Source of the DNA: Agrocybe praecox
Lineage: Eukaryota; Basidiomycota; Agaricomycetes; Agaricales; Agrocybaceae
Assembly: GCA_964017145.1 (NCBI GenBank)
Contig: OZ024840.1
Coordinates: forward strand, 682,001 to 746,000
Direction: 5' to 3'
Length of the DNA: 64,000 bases
Part shown: positions 60,498-64,000 of the stretch, one piece after another
Position numbering within the stretch: the first letter of the stretch is position 1
How the letters are laid out: the number at the start of each line of letters is the position of its first letter
Translations under genes and position numbers: made by a program
Notes under the pieces: model-generated
The model's database searches: none
The model's input: the letters and a program-made list of their open reading frames with translations, nothing else
Told to the model about the DNA's origin: nothing

Positions 60498-63400
60498 TTA
60501 AACGTCGAAAACTACGTCCACAGCCTTGAACGCAGTATTTCCAGGGAAGACTTTCACTGGAACCTCGCACTCGACCGTCTCTAGTTTGACCTCTCTCCAG
60601 CCGTCTTCACCACCTCCATAGTCTACCCCAACACCCACACCACCCGCAAGGTCTGGAATGATGCCATCATACCCGTCTTCATCGTCCAATCCAACCAGAT
60701 GAGCGTCTCCTTCACCTTCTCGTTCATCTTCATCACCCATGCCTAGGACATCCCCATCGTGGTACTCCCGCTCCGACTCATTGTGCATATTCCCACCGTA
60801 CAAAAGAGAAGAAACAATGAACCTCGACCACGTCCTAGGCGATGTGAGTGACTGCTGTTGCTGTTGTTGTTTCTGCAACTGTCGTAGCGCTGCAGCCTCT
60901 GCTTTAAGGTTCGGCTTCTCTATCGGCGCATTGGTCTGCGTCGCTTTCCACGAAGCACCCCACTCCCCTCGTGGCCCATCCCTTACCAAGCTCTTGAATC
61001 GTACACCCTGAAAGCCGCTTTGGGATGTTTCCGCAGCGATTCCTACAAGCAAACATATGCGGACTTTCCACTCTAATCCTCCTGGTGTTGGAAGGGATTG
61101 GGAATGGGATGGGCTTGTCGCAGGAGTCCCTACGCGGACTTGGAAAGCAGGGCTGGCATCGGAAGGAATGTCAAGAGAAAAAGTTGTTCGGAGGGTATTT
61201 AGGACGAAGGATGAATGTGATTCGGCGTGTATTCGTCGCAGGTGCCTTGCACTTGATCCTGGAGAGATTGTGGATGGTAATGATTCTTGGGATTCTAAGA
61301 AAGCAGAGAGCTGCGGCGATGGAATGAGATTAGTACATGTATTAACATAAATAATGGGAGAAACACCGACCTTTAGAACGCGCGCTCTGCTTGTCCTATC
61401 ATTGAGCTCCACAATCCCGATCACCGTTTCTCCAAGTCGATACGCAGTCTTAGGAAAGGTAAGAACAGCAACTTTGACACCGTCCTTAGTAACATCATAC
61501 GATGCTGAAAAAGAACATCAATCTCAATTGGAAGTATAGTTATATTCATGTGGATTAAACACACCTTTTTTAGGATTCCGCGTCAAAATCTCCACAGCCT
61601 CCCGACAACCTATTTGAATTCCTTCTTCCACTCGCTCTCGTTCGTTCTCAGTCCGGCGTAGCTCAGCAGCCTTGTGCCCTTCATTTCGTCTCCCACTGGC
61701 GACGTCGTTGCTATCAGAACTTTTGGTAGACGAATCAGTCTCGGAAGAGGCCTCCAGATCCCCGGGTTGCGCGACGGGATCCGGTAAAGATGCCAACAGT
61801 AAGCGGGCATAATCTTGTATTGATTCTAGCGTATTTGTGGACGCTGGATTTGCTGCAATTTACATAAATAAGAAAATGTCCAAATTGAAGGTCAGAGTGC
61901 GCTTACAGGAAGGTAGTTGGGGTATGCTCAGAGCATTTTTGTGTTTCTCCTGGGGTTCCTCTTTTACCTTTGCGTCCCAGCCTGGCATACCAGCATCTTG
62001 TCTCCTTCCGACAGGCCACAGAAGATCGTAGGGCCTTAACGCACGGCCGACTTTTTTTTTTTAGAAAGAAAGAAAGAAAGAAAAAGTCAGGTTATGTCAC
62101 ACATGACTGCCTGAACTTTGATAACATACCAGCGACATGGTTATACACTCGCACTGGGACCTTCATCACTCGACTGATGCTGTTGGCACTAACGCCACCG
62201 GCCGCACTACCACTTCCAGAGGGGCCTGCACGACATGTACCCACCACAAGTTCATAAGAGAATTTTAAAGCTTTCCCTTTGAACGTAGGTGGAAGATTTT
62301 CGGGAAGTCTGACCGTGTATGTGTCTAAAAAAAGAAGGATGGAATAAAAATGCATTTACTCAGATAGGCACATCCCGTCCTAGAAAAGTGAAATAAGCTT
62401 ACAACTCCGTGATTCTCCAGGCGCTAGAGAAAGATCCACAGCTAACATAGCAGGTTGGATTTCATATGTAGGAAGGGGTTCTTCCGGGTCGATTTCTTCC
62501 GTTGGGAAGCTTCCAAACCCAACTACACTTGGGCTACTGCCATTGCTGGGAAATTTTGGCGTCATAGGAGTGGTTGCAGTGCGCCATCTCGAGGAACCAT
62601 TCCGTGCTAATGGTGAATTTGGTGTCGGACTAGATATAGACATGGATGAAACTAATGCTGTCGGAGAAAGCATGGAAATTATTCCAGCTGAGAACGACGA
62701 CGACCGACTGTGCGTTCGCGCGTGTCGTAGTTTTGGTGACGATGTCATCGTCGGGGTAGGGGTGTTCAGCATAGATGTGATGTCCATGCTGCCACCACCA
62801 AGCACTGCACGGTTCAGCAGTGAAGAACGGATAACATCGAGTGTCTGCGACTGATCAGGTGTCGGAAGGACACCAGAGACGGGGGTTACCACTACCGTTC
62901 CGGTTAGTTGTGCGTAAGAATACAGGATTAGTTCATTGTTCGTCTGTGCAAAAGAGGATGTGAATGCAGTACGTGGAGGTTCTAGGTACCCCCGTGGCGC
63001 GGTTGATGGTTGTCCAAGGCCTATGGGTGCCGGACGGCGATGACCATGTCCAAGTTGCCGAGGAGGTGGATACGCGTATACGGAGTTCCCTGCAGGCAAG
63101 ATGGGTGTCGTGGCAGTGGGAGTAGTCGAAGTATGAGGTGGGAATGTAACCGATTCAATGGTAGGGGGACCAATAGCTGGAGTAGAAGGATATGGTGATA
63201 AGGCTGCCTCCGCAATCGGATCCAAAGCTAATGAGAATGTTGATGTCGAGGACGTTGGGGTATACGGAGCTTGTGGACTAGAGGACGTTGGAGAAATCAC
63301 CTCTATTGAAAGTCGACCGCCGTCTAATACGGATTGTTTCCTCGCATGAGGATGGTCAGACGCTAGCCCAAGAAAAGCCGTACGCGTCAGAGGAGAAGGT

Positions 63401-63932
63401 ATCTGGGGTATCGTAGAATCTAAACCATCATCAATACAATATAATGCATTAGAGAAGGTTACTCACGATTATATGATGTTCGCGAAGACGAAGCAATGAC
63501 GCCTTCCGCTAACTGATCCTCCAAGTCCTTCGGAGACAAGGACACTGAAAGAGACTTCGTGGCCAACTGCCTCTTCCTCCTTTGCTCTATCAACTCTGGA
63601 AACTCTGGTGGTGTCTTCCCTATGAGCCCTTTCCTGCGCGGCAATTCCTCGTTGATCTTTAACCGAGAAGCAGACTGCTGCGCGATTGCACTACGTGGCG
63701 TCCCCGGTGATGTAGGTGGTCTAGCAAGAGGAGCTGAGCTAATGGAATGCGCTCCGCGTTTGTGGGCTTGGAAAGTATGTTTCGATGGTCCTGCCTCTGG
63801 AGATCGGGTATTCGTGAAAGTGATTGTTACTGAAAACGGTTCCCCAGCAAAGTACGATGACTGCGACGGCGTGACGACGACGCGCACAGGAGAATTCGCA
63901 TCCGTCGTCGTCGTTGGCGATAATCCAGGCAT
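60498..63932 (-). CDS. RGP1: Rgp1-like subunit of the Ric1-Rgp1 Rab GEF
   Basis: Arrestin-like protein that with Ric1 activates the Rab GTPase Ypt6 (Rab6) for retrograde traffic to the Golgi. Exon 1 (63932-63467) gives VRVVVTPSQSSYFAGEPFSV TITFTNT, the N-terminal beta-sandwich, with a downstream HKRGAHSISSAPLARPPTSP block. Exon 2 from 63419 is a long Ser/Thr/Pro-rich stretch ending EEPLPTYEIQPAMLAVDLSL. Further exons give TYTVRLPENLPPTFKGKALK, FSYELVVGTCRAG, then CREAVEILTRNPKKASYDVT, GVKVAVLTFPKTAYRLGETV, IGIVELNDR and FLESQESLPSTISP. The last exon ends with VKVFPGNTAFKAVDVVFDV. There are at least six introns; one near 62.05 kb carries a (TTTC)n pyrimidine tract and an A run. It is much longer than yeast Rgp1 because of low-complexity inserts, including a short poly-Gln. 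Confidence 0.88.
62052..62086. repeat. Poly-T and (AAAG)n simple repeat inside an RGP1 intron
   Basis: A T run followed by about five AGAA units on the plus strand; in the sense of RGP1 it is a TTTC tract followed by A residues within an intron. Confidence 0.8.
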
Positions 63933-64000
63933 CCTGGATTCTACAGAGAATTATTTCACGATCGTTTTAACACGCAAACGGGTCGTTAAGTCGAGGGTCT

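Overview
The window looks like nuclear DNA from a basidiomycete fungus, most likely a mushroom-forming agaricomycete. Every recognisable gene is eukaryotic. Most are cut by many short introns of about 40-80 nt with GT...AG ends (a few GC...AG). Several proteins read like agaric homologues. There is no operon structure, no rRNA or tRNA gene, no CRISPR array and no intact transposon that I can recognise.

Layout. 1-7.2 kb: the N-terminal two thirds of a UBR1-type N-recognin (minus, running off the left edge), a TRAPP subunit Trs33/TRAPPC6 gene starting only 17 bp away on the other strand, and a mitochondrial glutamyl-tRNA synthetase. 7.7-16.3 kb: a very large SF1 helicase with NFX1-type zinc fingers and a C-terminal RZ finger (ZNFX1/Hrr1 type), with several micro-exons and an apparent one-base frameshift in its first CCCH finger. 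18.9-20.2 kb: a kinase-less protein with two PH-CRIB units. 22-23.2 kb: an unrecognised 324-residue protein. 23.5-25.8 kb: the ribosome-biogenesis WD40 protein Utp18. 25.8-37 kb: about 11 kb with almost no coding evidence. 37-40.9 kb: a large Pho80/Pcl-type cyclin. 40.9-46.2 kb: a second gene-poor stretch. 46.2-51.7 kb: a tiny membrane-protein gene with two GC-AG introns and a SPO22/ZIP4 meiosis gene. 53.3-54.5 kb: a broken F-box/LRR-like gene. 55-60 kb: an L-amino-acid-oxidase-like flavoenzyme head to head with the most unusual gene of the window, a 5-hmdU-DNA-kinase-helical-domain (aGPT-Pplase-like) protein fused to a chromodomain. 60.5-63.9 kb: Rgp1, a partner of the Ric1 GEF.

Most genes are housekeeping functions that are not obviously linked: protein degradation, vesicle tethering and Rab activation (Trs33, Rgp1), mitochondrial translation, rRNA processing, cell-cycle or nutrient signalling, and meiosis. 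Two genes point to chromatin or nucleic-acid control: the ZNFX1/Hrr1-like helicase (RNAi-linked heterochromatin in relatives) and the chromodomain fusion, which joins a DNA-base-modification-related fold to a predicted histone methyl-lysine reader. That fusion is the best candidate for an undescribed system. All domain calls come from reading motifs by eye; no database search was run.
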